A stretch of 64,000 bases of DNA. It comes from Lacrimispora amygdalina. GTDB taxonomy: Bacteria; Bacillota; Clostridia; Lachnospirales; Lachnospiraceae. The stretch is from assembly GCF_003432035.1 (NCBI RefSeq), contig NZ_QOHO01000012.1:62001-126000 (forward strand). The letters run 5' to 3'. Below are positions 17,164 to 26,310 of this stretch, piece after piece. The stretch's first letter is position 1. Each line of letters begins with the position of its first letter. Both the position numbers and the translations under genes were made by a program. The notes beneath the pieces were generated by a model, which was not told the origin of the DNA, made no database searches, and worked only from the letters and a program-made list of their open reading frames with translations.

Positions 17164-17808
17164 ATGAGTGATTTCAGAATTAAAACATACCCGGTAGGGC
17201 AGATTGGGACCAACTGTTATATTATTTTCCGGGAACAATTCAATAAGGCAATTATTGTGGACCCCGGCGATGAGGGGGCAAATATCCTGGAACAGTGCAG
17301 GAAGCTTTCTGTTACCCCGGAAGTTATTTTATTAACCCATGGTCATTTTGATCATATTATGGGGGTTGAGGAGATCAAACGGGCGTTTCCGGAGGTAGTT
17401 GTTTATGCCGGAGAAAAGGAAAAAGTTCTGCTTACAGATCCGTCTGTGAATCTTTCTGCCAACATCGGCAGACCCTGCTCCTTTAATGCAGACCGGTATG
17501 TGACTGACGGGGAGACTTTAGAAGCCGCAGGGATTCTGGCTCATGTGATTGCCACTCCAGGTCATACGGAAGGGTGCGTCTGCTACTATATGAAAGAGGA
17601 AGATGTTTTAATCAGCGGAGACACACTTTTTCTGGAATCCCTTGGACGTACGGATCTGCCTACCGGAGACCAGTTTAAGATCATAAACTCCATTCGGCAA
17701 AAGCTGTTTCCCCTCCCTGGTGACACCATGGTTTATCCGGGACACGGGAGCGTAACTACCATCGGCCATGAAAAATCGTATAATCCGGTGGCATCATACA
17801 GAGGATAG
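17164..17808 (+). CDS. MBL-fold metallo-hydrolase (glyoxalase II-like)
   Basis: The protein (214 residues) has the zinc-binding THGHFDHIMG motif (about residues 59-68), a metal-ligand His in TPGHTEGCVCY, the bridging Asp in ISGDTLF and a final His in YPGHGSVTT. These define the glyoxalase II-like subgroup that hydrolyses thioesters such as S-lactoylglutathione. In this lineage the physiological thioester is uncertain. The hemZ gene follows after nine bases, and the pair occurs upstream of hisS-aspS in many clostridia. Confidence 0.9.
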   Translation: MSDFRIKTYPVGQIGTNCYIIFREQFNKAIIVDPGDEGANILEQCRKLSVTPEVILLTHGHFDHIMGVEEIKRAFPEVVVYAGEKEKVLLTDPSVNLSANIGRPCSFNADRYVTDGETLEAAGILAHVIATPGHTEGCVCYYMKEEDVLISGDTLFLESLGRTDLPTGDQFKIINSIRQKLFPLPGDTMVYPGHGSVTTIGHEKSYNPVASYRG

Positions 17809-17817
17809 GGAATAAAA

Positions 17818-19272
17818 ATGATAGGATTATTATTAGATGATCAATCCTTTGAACAGGACATCAGGGAACTGCTTATGGCATTTTATCCGGGGGAGAGGTT
17901 CCTTCATGAGGAGAATCCCGATGAAGAGTTCCGGCTTCTTGTACGTGGAGTGACGGGAGAGGATTTCTTCCGGCTGAGTCTTGAGGATAAGGAGCTTGGA
18001 ATAACGAAAACTTCTACAACTGAAGCAGACTTTTCGGACCGCTTTGAAACGAAAAACAGGATCAAGCGGATGCTTTATGGGATGGCAGGAGAGCTGACTG
18101 GCAGAAAACTTCCCTGGGGAACCCTTACCGGAATCCGCCCGGTTAAAATAGCCATGACAAAGCTTCTTTCCGGCAGCAAAGAAGAGGAAGTTTACGGATA
18201 TATGAAGGAGACGTATTTAACCAGTGATCAGAAAGTGGATCTAAGTCTGGATATTGCAAAAAGAGAGTTAAATCTGCTGTCTTCCATTGACTATGAAAAC
18301 GGATACAGCCTTTATATCGGAATTCCGTTCTGCCCAACCACCTGTCTGTATTGTTCTTTCACATCATTTCCCATCAGTCAGTGGGAAAAGCGAATGGATG
18401 ATTATCTGGAAGCCTTGTTTAAAGAGATGGAGTTTACAGCCAGGCGAATGGAAGGAAAAATTCTGGACACGGTGTATGTGGGAGGCGGAACACCTACATC
18501 ACTCAGTGCAGAGCATTTGGAAAAGCTGATGGAAAAGCTGAAGGAAACCTTTGATTTTAGAAGTGTAAAGGAATTTACCGTGGAAGCGGGAAGGCCGGAC
18601 AGCATTACAGAAGAGAAATTAAAGGTATTAAAGAAATACGGTGTGACCCGTATTTCCATTAATCCCCAGACAATGAAAGAAGAGACACTTAAGATAATCG
18701 GCCGCCGTCATACGGTGGAGATGGTAAAGGACCGGTTCCGGTCAGCCAGATCATTGGGATTTGATAATATTAATATGGATTTAATTATCGGACTGCCTGG
18801 AGAAGATTTAGAAGATGTGAGAAGGACCATGGAGGAAATTAAGTCCCTGGGACCTGACGGCATCACGGTTCACACTCTGGCGATTAAGCGGGCAGCCCGC
18901 CTTAATATGTATAAGGAACAGTACGGAGATTTAAAAATCACGGGAACTCAGGAAATGATTGATCTAACAGCTTCCTATGCCCGAAGCATGAGGCAGGAGC
19001 CCTATTATCTCTACCGCCAGAAAAACATGGCCGGTAACTTTGAGAATGTGGGATACTCAGTTCCCGGAAAAGCCTGTATCTACAACATTCTGATTATGGA
19101 GGAAAAGCAGACCATAGCAGCCTGCGGAGCGGGAACTACGACGAAAGTGGTATTTCCTTCCGAGAATCGGTTAGAGAGGGTGGAAAATGTCAAGGATGTG
19201 GAACAGTACATCGCCCGAATCGATGAAATGATAGAAAGAAAAGAAAAAATGCTTGCAAAATCAGAAATGTAA
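17818..19272 (+). CDS. hemZ: Radical SAM coproporphyrinogen dehydrogenase HemZ
   Basis: This 484-residue radical SAM enzyme resembles HemN/HemZ, which decarboxylate coproporphyrinogen III under anaerobic conditions. The 4Fe-4S motif C-x3-C-x2-C is in PFCPTTCLYCSF (about residues 171-182). YVGGGTPTSLS, VEAGRPDSI and NMDLIIGLPGE are the usual SAM-barrel signatures. The N-terminal 165 residues are the HemZ-type extension with LTGIRPVK. Since no haem genes are nearby, HemW-like haem chaperone or other functions remain possible. It is in the usual clostridial order before hisS and aspS. Confidence 0.88.
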   Translation: MIGLLLDDQSFEQDIRELLMAFYPGERFLHEENPDEEFRLLVRGVTGEDFFRLSLEDKELGITKTSTTEADFSDRFETKNRIKRMLYGMAGELTGRKLPWGTLTGIRPVKIAMTKLLSGSKEEEVYGYMKETYLTSDQKVDLSLDIAKRELNLLSSIDYENGYSLYIGIPFCPTTCLYCSFTSFPISQWEKRMDDYLEALFKEMEFTARRMEGKILDTVYVGGGTPTSLSAEHLEKLMEKLKETFDFRSVKEFTVEAGRPDSITEEKLKVLKKYGVTRISINPQTMKEETLKIIGRRHTVEMVKDRFRSARSLGFDNINMDLIIGLPGEDLEDVRRTMEEIKSLGPDGITVHTLAIKRAARLNMYKEQYGDLKITGTQEMIDLTASYARSMRQEPYYLYRQKNMAGNFENVGYSVPGKACIYNILIMEEKQTIAACGAGTTTKVVFPSENRLERVENVKDVEQYIARIDEMIERKEKMLAKSEM

Positions 19273-19340
19273 TTTAAAATAGAAAGCATGATTTGCGATT
19301 TCCATGAAAGACAGAAAATATAATAAACGGAGTGAAAAAA

Positions 19341-20609
19341 ATGTCATTAAAAAAGAAACCGGTTACCGGAATGAAGGACATACTTCCTGCTGAAATGCAG
19401 GTGCGGGAATATGTAATGAACCAGATTCGGGAGACATACGGCGGATTTGGATTTAATTCAATTGAAACTCCCTGCGTGGAACACATCGAGAACCTGACCA
19501 GCAAGCAGGGCGGCGACAATGAAAAGCTGATTTTCAAGATTATGAAGCGGGGAGAAAAGCTGAATCTGGAAACAGCGCAGATGGAGAATGATCTGGTAGA
19601 CAGCGGTCTGCGCTACGATCTTACCGTCCCCCTTTCCAGATATTATTCCAACAATGCGGCGGTTCTTCCATCTCCATTTAAATCACTTCAGATGGGAAGC
19701 GTCTGGAGAGCAGACCGCCCCCAGAGAGGACGTTTCAGACAGTTCGTCCAGTGTGACATTGATATCCTGGGAGATCCCACCAGACTGGCGGAGATCGAAC
19801 TGATTCTTGCGACCACCACCCTGCTTGGCAAGGTAGGATTTAAGGGATATACCGTGAGAATTAACGACCGGAACATTTTAAAGGGAATGGCAGCACACTG
19901 CGGATTTTCCGAGGAGTCATACGATCAGGTCTTTATCATTCTGGATAAGATGGACAAGATCGGCATGGATGGTGTGGCAGGAGAGTTAAAAGAAGCTGGT
20001 TATCCGGAAGAGAATATCAAAAAATATTTAGCCCTGTTTGAGACAGTGACCAGGGATGCAGCCGGTGTAAGAAGTTTAAAGGAAGTATTAAACGATGCCA
20101 TGGACCCGGAGCAGGCAGAGAATCTGGCGGCTATCATTGACAGTGTAAGCGAGATTACCACCAGCCAGTTTAAGATCGAATTCGACCCCACCCTGGTACG
20201 TGGTATGTCCTACTATACCGGAACCATCTTTGAGATCCTGGTAGACGGTTTCCCCGGTTCCGTCGGCGGAGGCGGGCGTTATGATAAGATGATCGGCAAA
20301 TTTACCGGAATAGATACGCCTGCATGCGGCTTTTCCATTGGCTTTGAGCGGATTATCACCATTCTCATGGAAGAGGGATTTACTGTACCTGGAAGTGAGG
20401 AGAGGATTGCATTCCTGATTGAAAAGGGAGTGAGCGATGGGGTCATGAATGAGGCCGTAAAAGAGGCCATGAGTGAGCGTGCCAAGGGTAAGACCGTACT
20501 GGTATCCCAGATGAATAAAAATAAAAAGTTCCAGAAGGAAAGCCTTCAGAAAGAAGGATATTCCCAGTTTAAGGAATTTTATAAAGAAGCACTGAAGGAA
20601 ACAAATTAG
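19341..20609 (+). CDS. hisS: Histidyl-tRNA synthetase
   Basis: This class II aminoacyl-tRNA synthetase (422 residues) charges tRNA-His. Seen are motif 1 near GFNSIETPCVEH, motif 2 in MGSVWRADRPQRGRFRQFVQCDIDI, the histidine motif LVRGMSYYTGTIFEI and motif 3 GFSIGFERI. The anticodon-binding C-terminal domain is short. The ATG at 19341 fits CGGAG spacing better than the GTG at 19332. aspS follows after nine bases, the common clostridial pair. Confidence 0.95.
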   Translation: MSLKKKPVTGMKDILPAEMQVREYVMNQIRETYGGFGFNSIETPCVEHIENLTSKQGGDNEKLIFKIMKRGEKLNLETAQMENDLVDSGLRYDLTVPLSRYYSNNAAVLPSPFKSLQMGSVWRADRPQRGRFRQFVQCDIDILGDPTRLAEIELILATTTLLGKVGFKGYTVRINDRNILKGMAAHCGFSEESYDQVFIILDKMDKIGMDGVAGELKEAGYPEENIKKYLALFETVTRDAAGVRSLKEVLNDAMDPEQAENLAAIIDSVSEITTSQFKIEFDPTLVRGMSYYTGTIFEILVDGFPGSVGGGGRYDKMIGKFTGIDTPACGFSIGFERIITILMEEGFTVPGSEERIAFLIEKGVSDGVMNEAVKEAMSERAKGKTVLVSQMNKNKKFQKESLQKEGYSQFKEFYKEALKETN

Positions 20610-20618
20610 GAGGAAATT

Positions 20619-22412
20619 ATGGCAGAGTCAATGTTGGGTTTAAAAAGATCCCATAGATGTACGGAAGTTACAGCAGCCTGTGCAGGAAAAGAAGTCACAG
20701 TAATGGGCTGGGTTCAGAAAAGCAGAAACAAGGGCGGAATTATTTTCGTTGATTTAAGAGACCGTTCCGGTATTCTGCAGATCATCTTCGAAGAAAGCGA
20801 CTGCGGGGCGGAGAATTTTGCAAAAGCGGAGAAACTGAGAAGTGAGTTTGTTATCGCTGTTACCGGTGTTGTGGAGAACAGAGCAGGCGGTGTCAATGAG
20901 AACCTGGCGACCGGCGCTATCGAAGTCCGGGCCAATGGACTGCGTATTCTTTCCGAGTCTGAAACTCCCCCGTTCCCGGTTGAGGAAAACAGCAAGACAA
21001 AAGAAGAACTGAGATTAAAATTCCGTTATCTGGATTTAAGAAGACCGGACATTCAGAAAAATATCATGATCAGAAGCCAGGTTGCCACATTAACAAGAGC
21101 ATTTCTGGCAGAAGAGGGATTTTTAGAGATTGAAACTCCCACACTGATTAAGAGCACACCGGAAGGTGCAAGAGATTATCTGGTACCAAGCCGAGTTCAT
21201 CCCGGTTCCTTTTATGCGCTTCCCCAGTCTCCCCAGCTCTTTAAGCAGCTTCTTATGTGCTCCGGTTATGACCGTTATTTCCAGCTGGCAAGATGTTACC
21301 GAGATGAAGATTTACGTGCAGACAGACAGCCGGAATTCACACAGATCGATATGGAGCTGTCCTTTGTAGATGTGGAAGATGTACTGGCAGTGAATGAAAG
21401 ACTTCTTAAAAAACTGTTTAAGGAAATCTGCAACTTCGACGTTGAACTGCCGATCACACGCATGACGTGGAGAGAAGCGATGGACCGTTTTGGTTCCGAT
21501 AAACCGGATATGCGTTTTGGAATGGAACTGAAGAATGTATCAGATGTGGTAAAAAATACGGAGTTTGCAGTATTTAAGGGAGCTTTGGAAAACGGCGGAT
21601 CTGTCCGCGGCATTAACGCAAAGGGACAGGCAGCCATGCCAAGGAAAAAGATCGATGCTCTTGTGGAATATGCAAAGGGCTTCGGCGCGAAGGGACTTGC
21701 TTATCTGGCAGTGAATGAAGACGGAACCTACAAATGTTCCTTCTCCAAATTTATGTCGGAAGAAGAACTTGAAACACTGGCGAAAGCCATGGATGGACAG
21801 CCGGGAGATCTCCTTTTATTTGCGGCAGACAGAGATAAGGTTGTATTTGATGTACTTGGCAACCTTCGTCTGGAACTGGCAAGGCAGCTGGAGCTTTTAA
21901 AGAAAGATGATTTTAAATTCTTATGGGTGACAGAATTCCCGTTACTTGAGTATTCCGAGGAACAGGGACGTTTTACAGCCATGCACCACCCATTTACCAT
22001 GCCGATGGAAGAAGACTGGGCGCTGATCGACACCGATCCGGGTGCGGTACGTGCCAAAGCTTACGATATTGTACTCAACGGTACGGAGCTGGGCGGCGGA
22101 TCTGTCCGTATCCATCAGGGCGATATTCAGTCCAAGATGTTTGAGGTACTGGGCTTTACCAAAGAGCAGGCAAATGAACAGTTCGGTTTCCTTTTAGATG
22201 CATTCCGTTTCGGCGTGCCTCCTCACGCAGGACTGGCTTATGGTCTTGACCGGGTCGTCATGCTGATGGTAGGAGCAGACAGCATCCGCGACGTGATTGC
22301 ATTCCCCAAGGTAAAGGACGCCTCCTGCTTAATGTCTGAGGCGCCGGCTCCAGTAGACCCAAGACAGCTGGAAGATCTTGGAATTAAAGTGAGCGAAGAA
22401 ACAGAATCCTGA
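20619..22412 (+). CDS. aspS: Aspartyl-tRNA synthetase
   Basis: This bacterial-type class II synthetase (597 residues) charges tRNA-Asp. It has an N-terminal OB-fold anticodon domain (1-105; VMGWVQKSRNKGGIIFVDLRDRSG) and motif 2 with CYRDEDLRADRQPEFTQID. A GAD insertion domain spans about 300-410, and motif 3 is GLAYGLDRVVMLM. PVDPRQLEDLGI at the end is typical. Whether it also charges tRNA-Asn cannot be judged from sequence alone. A strong terminator follows. Confidence 0.95.
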   Translation: MAESMLGLKRSHRCTEVTAACAGKEVTVMGWVQKSRNKGGIIFVDLRDRSGILQIIFEESDCGAENFAKAEKLRSEFVIAVTGVVENRAGGVNENLATGAIEVRANGLRILSESETPPFPVEENSKTKEELRLKFRYLDLRRPDIQKNIMIRSQVATLTRAFLAEEGFLEIETPTLIKSTPEGARDYLVPSRVHPGSFYALPQSPQLFKQLLMCSGYDRYFQLARCYRDEDLRADRQPEFTQIDMELSFVDVEDVLAVNERLLKKLFKEICNFDVELPITRMTWREAMDRFGSDKPDMRFGMELKNVSDVVKNTEFAVFKGALENGGSVRGINAKGQAAMPRKKIDALVEYAKGFGAKGLAYLAVNEDGTYKCSFSKFMSEEELETLAKAMDGQPGDLLLFAADRDKVVFDVLGNLRLELARQLELLKKDDFKFLWVTEFPLLEYSEEQGRFTAMHHPFTMPMEEDWALIDTDPGAVRAKAYDIVLNGTELGGGSVRIHQGDIQSKMFEVLGFTKEQANEQFGFLLDAFRFGVPPHAGLAYGLDRVVMLMVGADSIRDVIAFPKVKDASCLMSEAPAPVDPRQLEDLGIKVSEETES

Positions 22413-22425
22413 TAAAAATAGGAAG

Positions 22426-22467
22426 ACCTCTCTGTAAGCAGAAAAGCGAAGACAGAGAGGTTTTTTT
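22426..22467 (+). terminator. Intrinsic terminator of hisS-aspS
   Basis: ACCTCTCTGT (22426-22435) pairs perfectly with ACAGAGAGGT (22452-22461), followed by seven T. Confidence 0.92.
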
Positions 22468-22531
22468 ATGGAATAAAGAATCAGATAAATGGAAAATATT
22501 AACAAAATAATATGGAAATTTTACATTGATC

Positions 22532-22540
22532 TGATATAAT
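22532..22540 (+). promoter_or_regulatory. Extended -10 promoter of the 5'-nucleotidase gene
   Basis: TGATATAAT is TG, one base, TATAAT: an extended -10 box. No good -35 is seen 17 bases upstream. The start codon is 37 bases downstream. Confidence 0.55.
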
Positions 22541-22576
22541 ATAGGAAAAAGCACATGTTAAAGGAGGATTCAAGCA

Positions 22577-24406
22577 ATGAAAGGAAGTACAAAAAGAAGG
22601 TTTCTGTCTCTTTGCCTGTCCATGCTCATGGTTTTGTCCCTTGTCACAGGCCTTTCGTTTCCGGCCAGGGCTGCAGATCAGGATATTGTGATTCTGTATA
22701 CCAACGACGTTCACTGCGGCATTGATGACAAAATCGGGTATGCAGGTCTTTCTCTTTATAAGAAAGAGATGCAGGCTCAGACACCCTACGTGACTCTTGT
22801 TGATGCAGGCGATGCCATTCAGGGAGCTCCCATCGGAACACTTTCAGACGGCGGATATATCATTGACATCATGAATCAGGTGGGATATGATTTTGCCGTA
22901 CCGGGCAATCATGAATATGATTACGGTATGCCACGATTTTTAGAGCTGGCAGGCAAATTAAGCTGCGGATATTATTCCAGCAACTTTATGGATTTAAAGA
23001 CCAATACCCCTGTATTTGCTCCTTATAAGATATTTACATACGGCAGCACAAAGGTTGCCCTGGTTGGAGCGACCACACCGGAAAGCTTTACCAAATCAAC
23101 ACCTGCCTATTTCCAGGACGGAAGCGGCAATTACATTTACGGCTTCTGTGAAGATGAAACCGGTAAGAAACTATACGATCAGATCCAGCAGTCGGTAAAC
23201 AGTGCCAGAACAGAGGGCGCCCAGTATGTAATTTTAGTGGGCCATTTAGGGGAGAACGGCACAACTGACCGGTGGACCTCTGATAATGTTATTAAGAATA
23301 CAAATGGAATTGATGCGTTAATTGACGGTCATTCTCATGAAGAGTATACGAAATATTTAAAAAATAAGGATGGGAAGGACGTGCTCCTTACCCAGACAGG
23401 AACCAAGTTAAAGAACATCGGTAAGCTGACTATCCGCAAAGATGGAACTCTTGCCAATGAAATGGTTAACCAGGTACCTGCGGCTGCAGTATCCAGTACC
23501 TACACCGTAAAGAAAGGTGATTCTCTCAGCCGTATTGCAAAGAGAGAATTAGGTTCTTATGACCGCTGGAAAGAAATTTATAATGCAAACCGGGACAAGA
23601 TTAAAGATCCAAACGTTCTTACCCTGGGTAGCCAGCTTGTAATTCCGGGAAGAACGGCAGTATCCAAGGATGGAAAAGCCCTGGATTATGATACAGACCA
23701 GTATATTAAGAATATCCAGGCCCAGTATAATGAATCCTTAAAGGTAGTGCTGGGTCACACAGATGTAGAACTGACCATTAACAATCCTGCAACCGGAGAG
23801 CGGGCAGTCAGAAGCGGAGAAACCAATTTAGGTGATCTTTGTGCTGATGCATACCGTCAGGTGCTAGGAGCAGACATCGGTATTGTTAACGGAGGCGGTG
23901 TCCGTGCAGGTATCAAACCTGGAAATATTACATACAACGACACCCTTACCGTACACCCATTTGGCAATATGGGATGTGTTGTTGAGGTCACAGGACAGCA
24001 GATTAAGGATGCTTTAGAGATGGCTTCCCGTAACTATCCAAAGGAAAACGGCGGATTTTTACAGGTATCCGGTTTAAAATATACCATTAAGACTTCCGTT
24101 CCATCCAGTGTGCAGGTAGATGAAAAAGGCAACTTTGTAAAAGTAGCCGGAGCATACCGGGTAGCAGATATCATGGTAGGAGATTCTCCTCTTGATACTG
24201 CCAAAGTATATACCGTAGCTTCTCATAATTACATGTTAAAAATGGCAGGTGACGGTATGACTATGTTTAAAAACAGCAAGGTGATCCGTGATGATGTAAT
24301 GACAGATGTGGATATTCTGTCTGCTTTTGTCCGCAGCAACTTAGGCGGCAATGTAGGCGCTGACTATGCAAATCCGGCAGGACAGGGAAGAATCACCATT
24401 AAGTAA
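22577..24406 (+). CDS. Secreted 5'-nucleotidase/metallophosphatase with an internal LysM domain
   Basis: The protein (609 residues) starts with a signal peptide (KRRF, a hydrophobic core, cleavage likely after ARA near residue 32). It acts outside the membrane. The calcineurin-like metallophosphatase domain (36-295) shows ILYTNDVHCG, GDAIQGAPIG, PGNHEYDYG, VGHLGENG and GHSHEEY. The 5'-nucleotidase C-terminal domain (about 385-590) has GETNLGDLCADAYR and VNGGGVRAGI. Between them, residues about 309-358 form a LysM (YTVKKGDSLSRIAKRELG ... LVIPG), which binds peptidoglycan or chitin. No sortase motif or C-terminal anchor is seen, so LysM may be the cell-wall anchor. It likely hydrolyses nucleotides or cyclic nucleotides for phosphate and purine scavenging. 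Confidence 0.9.
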   Translation: MKGSTKRRFLSLCLSMLMVLSLVTGLSFPARAADQDIVILYTNDVHCGIDDKIGYAGLSLYKKEMQAQTPYVTLVDAGDAIQGAPIGTLSDGGYIIDIMNQVGYDFAVPGNHEYDYGMPRFLELAGKLSCGYYSSNFMDLKTNTPVFAPYKIFTYGSTKVALVGATTPESFTKSTPAYFQDGSGNYIYGFCEDETGKKLYDQIQQSVNSARTEGAQYVILVGHLGENGTTDRWTSDNVIKNTNGIDALIDGHSHEEYTKYLKNKDGKDVLLTQTGTKLKNIGKLTIRKDGTLANEMVNQVPAAAVSSTYTVKKGDSLSRIAKRELGSYDRWKEIYNANRDKIKDPNVLTLGSQLVIPGRTAVSKDGKALDYDTDQYIKNIQAQYNESLKVVLGHTDVELTINNPATGERAVRSGETNLGDLCADAYRQVLGADIGIVNGGGVRAGIKPGNITYNDTLTVHPFGNMGCVVEVTGQQIKDALEMASRNYPKENGGFLQVSGLKYTIKTSVPSSVQVDEKGNFVKVAGAYRVADIMVGDSPLDTAKVYTVASHNYMLKMAGDGMTMFKNSKVIRDDVMTDVDILSAFVRSNLGGNVGADYANPAGQGRITIK

Positions 24407-24435
24407 TGAACGGAAACAGCAAATTCTAAAATCTG

Positions 24436-24495
24436 CGCCCTGCCCGGGTAAATCTCCTGTCTGAATACAGGAGAGACCCGGGCAGGGCGTATTTG
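24436..24495 (+). terminator. Long GC-rich terminator hairpin after the 5'-nucleotidase
   Basis: CGCCCTGCCCGGGT (24436-24449) pairs with ACCCGGGCAGGGCG (24476-24489), with an inner TCTCCTGT/CAGGAGA stem. TATTTGT follows, so the U run is short. Confidence 0.8.
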
Positions 24496-24520
24496 TCTGC
24501 AAATACGGAAAATCTATGAT
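24493..24520 (+). promoter_or_regulatory. Possible promoter of the GNAT gene
   Basis: TTGTCT (24493-24498), 16 bases, TATGAT (24515-24520). The -35 overlaps the tail of the preceding terminator. The start codon is 56 bases downstream. Confidence 0.4.
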
Positions 24521-24576
24521 ACAATTATAAGGATAGTTTAAAAAATAGTATTAAAAAGAACCACAGGAGATAAAAA

Positions 24577-25104
24577 ATGTTAATCAGAAAACCACAGAAC
24601 CGCTTTGAAGAAATATATGCCATTTACGAGGAATCATTTCCGGATCAGGAAAGGCGCACGAAGGAAGGCCAAAGGAATGTGACTGACAATCCGGCCTATC
24701 AGATCCGGGCAGTGGAAGAAGACGGAAAGATTATGGCGTTTCTTGGATACTGGGATTTGCCAGGGTGCGTCTTTTTTGAGCACCTGGCTACGGCAAAGGT
24801 TTCAAGGGGGAAGGGCTATGGCAGGCTTCTGATAGAAGAAGCGGTCGGAGAAACAGAAAAACCCATATTTCTGGAAATAGAGCCAGTGACCCGGGAAAAC
24901 CCCACAACAGGAAAACGGGCGGTATTTTATGAGCGGCTGGGATTTTATGTCAATCATTTTTACTATGAGCAGATGCCCTTAAAGCCACAGGACAGTCCGA
25001 TGCAGTTATGGGTCACCAGCTATGGAGCACCAATCTCTGAAGCGGCATTTCTGCCCTACAAGAAAGAGATTTATAAAATAGTATACGGAGTCAGTCATTC
25101 ATAA
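24577..25104 (+). CDS. GNAT-family N-acetyltransferase
   Basis: The protein (175 residues) has the GNAT core: a strand with IMAFLGYWDL, FFEHLATAKVSRGKGYGRLLIEEAV with the acetyl-CoA-binding R-G-K-G-Y-G-R loop (about residues 73-84), and a late AVFYERLGFYVN. It would transfer an acetyl group from acetyl-CoA to a small amine or to a protein; the acceptor cannot be predicted. It stands alone between a terminator and the glycosyltransferase pair. Confidence 0.85.
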   Translation: MLIRKPQNRFEEIYAIYEESFPDQERRTKEGQRNVTDNPAYQIRAVEEDGKIMAFLGYWDLPGCVFFEHLATAKVSRGKGYGRLLIEEAVGETEKPIFLEIEPVTRENPTTGKRAVFYERLGFYVNHFYYEQMPLKPQDSPMQLWVTSYGAPISEAAFLPYKKEIYKIVYGVSHS

Positions 25105-25197
25105 AGAAACCGGATTGTCTTATTTTTATCACGGGACAGGCTGTTTTTGCATATATTGTATCTAGCAATCAGAATATTCTAAAAGGAGTTGGTTTGA

Positions 25198-26310
25198 TTG
25201 AACCGATATAAGATATGCGTTTATGCAATCAGTAAAAATGAGGAGCAGTTTGTGGACCGGTGGATGGATGCGGTATCTGAGGCTGATGAAGTAATTGTGG
25301 CAGATACAGGCTCTACAGACGGTACAGTTGAAAAACTAAGAGCAAGAGGGGCGACCGTATATGAGGACACCATTTCCCCATGGAGGTTTGACACAGCCCG
25401 CAATGCAGCTCTCAGTCATGTGCCGGAGGATGCGGATATCTGCGTATCCAATGATTTAGATGAAGTATTTATACCCGGCTGGAGGAATATCTTAGAATCT
25501 GCCTGGAAACCGGACCAGACCCGAGCCAGGTATTTGTTCACATTTTCCATGAATCCGGACGGAACACCAAAGAAGCAGTACCCCATGGAGAAGATTCATA
25601 AACGCCATGGCTACCGCTGGATTCATCCGGTTCATGAGATATTGGAATACAGCGGATCAGAGCCGGAAAAATCGGGCTGGGTGAACGGGCTTGTATTAAA
25701 TCATTACCCGGATAATTCAAAACCGAGAAGTCAGTATCTGCCCCTTCTGGAATTATCAGTGAAAGAAAATCCCTCTGATGACAGAGCTATGTTCTGGCTT
25801 GGAAGAGAATATGTATTCCACGGAAAATTTGACCAGGCTATCCAGACACTAAATAAACATCTTTCCATGCCGGCTGCCAGATGGGCAGAGGAACGAAGCG
25901 CCTCCATGCGGTTTATCGCTCACGCTTACGCAGAAAAGGGAAATAAAAGGGAAGAACTGGTCTGGCTGTACCGGGCTCTTGCTGAATGTCCGGATGTGAG
26001 AGAGCCTTACCTTGCGTTAGCAAAATTCGGTTATCTGGAATCCAACTGGGCCTTAAGCTTTGCCATGGCTCAAAAGGGGCTGCAAATTAAGGAAAGCACA
26101 GGAAGCTACCTGGCGGACCCTGCATGCTGGGGATATGCATTATACGATTATGCAGCAATCAGCGCTTACCGGCTGGGTATGAATGAAACAGCCGAAGATT
26201 ACGCGTCCCAGGCATTAAAGACGGATCCGGAAAATAAAAGGCTTCAAAGCAATCTTGCGCTGATACAGCAGAAAAGCAAAAAGCAGACGACTAAGGAGGA
26301 ATCCTTATGA
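25198..26310 (+). CDS. GT2 glycosyltransferase with C-terminal helical repeats
   Basis: The protein (370 residues) has a GT-A fold family 2 domain (1-180): ICVYAISKNEEQFVD, VADTGSTDGT (about 35-44) and the metal-binding DLDE (86-89). The C-terminal half (185-360) looks like TPR helices. Such fusions use a nucleotide sugar to decorate proteins or surface glycans. The start is a TTG, chosen because AAAGGAG lies 9 bases upstream and its paralogue begins at the equivalent residue. It overlaps that paralogue by four bases. It lies near chemotaxis and flagellin genes, which suggests flagellar glycosylation, but this is only context. Confidence 0.8.
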   Translation: MNRYKICVYAISKNEEQFVDRWMDAVSEADEVIVADTGSTDGTVEKLRARGATVYEDTISPWRFDTARNAALSHVPEDADICVSNDLDEVFIPGWRNILESAWKPDQTRARYLFTFSMNPDGTPKKQYPMEKIHKRHGYRWIHPVHEILEYSGSEPEKSGWVNGLVLNHYPDNSKPRSQYLPLLELSVKENPSDDRAMFWLGREYVFHGKFDQAIQTLNKHLSMPAARWAEERSASMRFIAHAYAEKGNKREELVWLYRALAECPDVREPYLALAKFGYLESNWALSFAMAQKGLQIKESTGSYLADPACWGYALYDYAAISAYRLGMNETAEDYASQALKTDPENKRLQSNLALIQQKSKKQTTKEESL

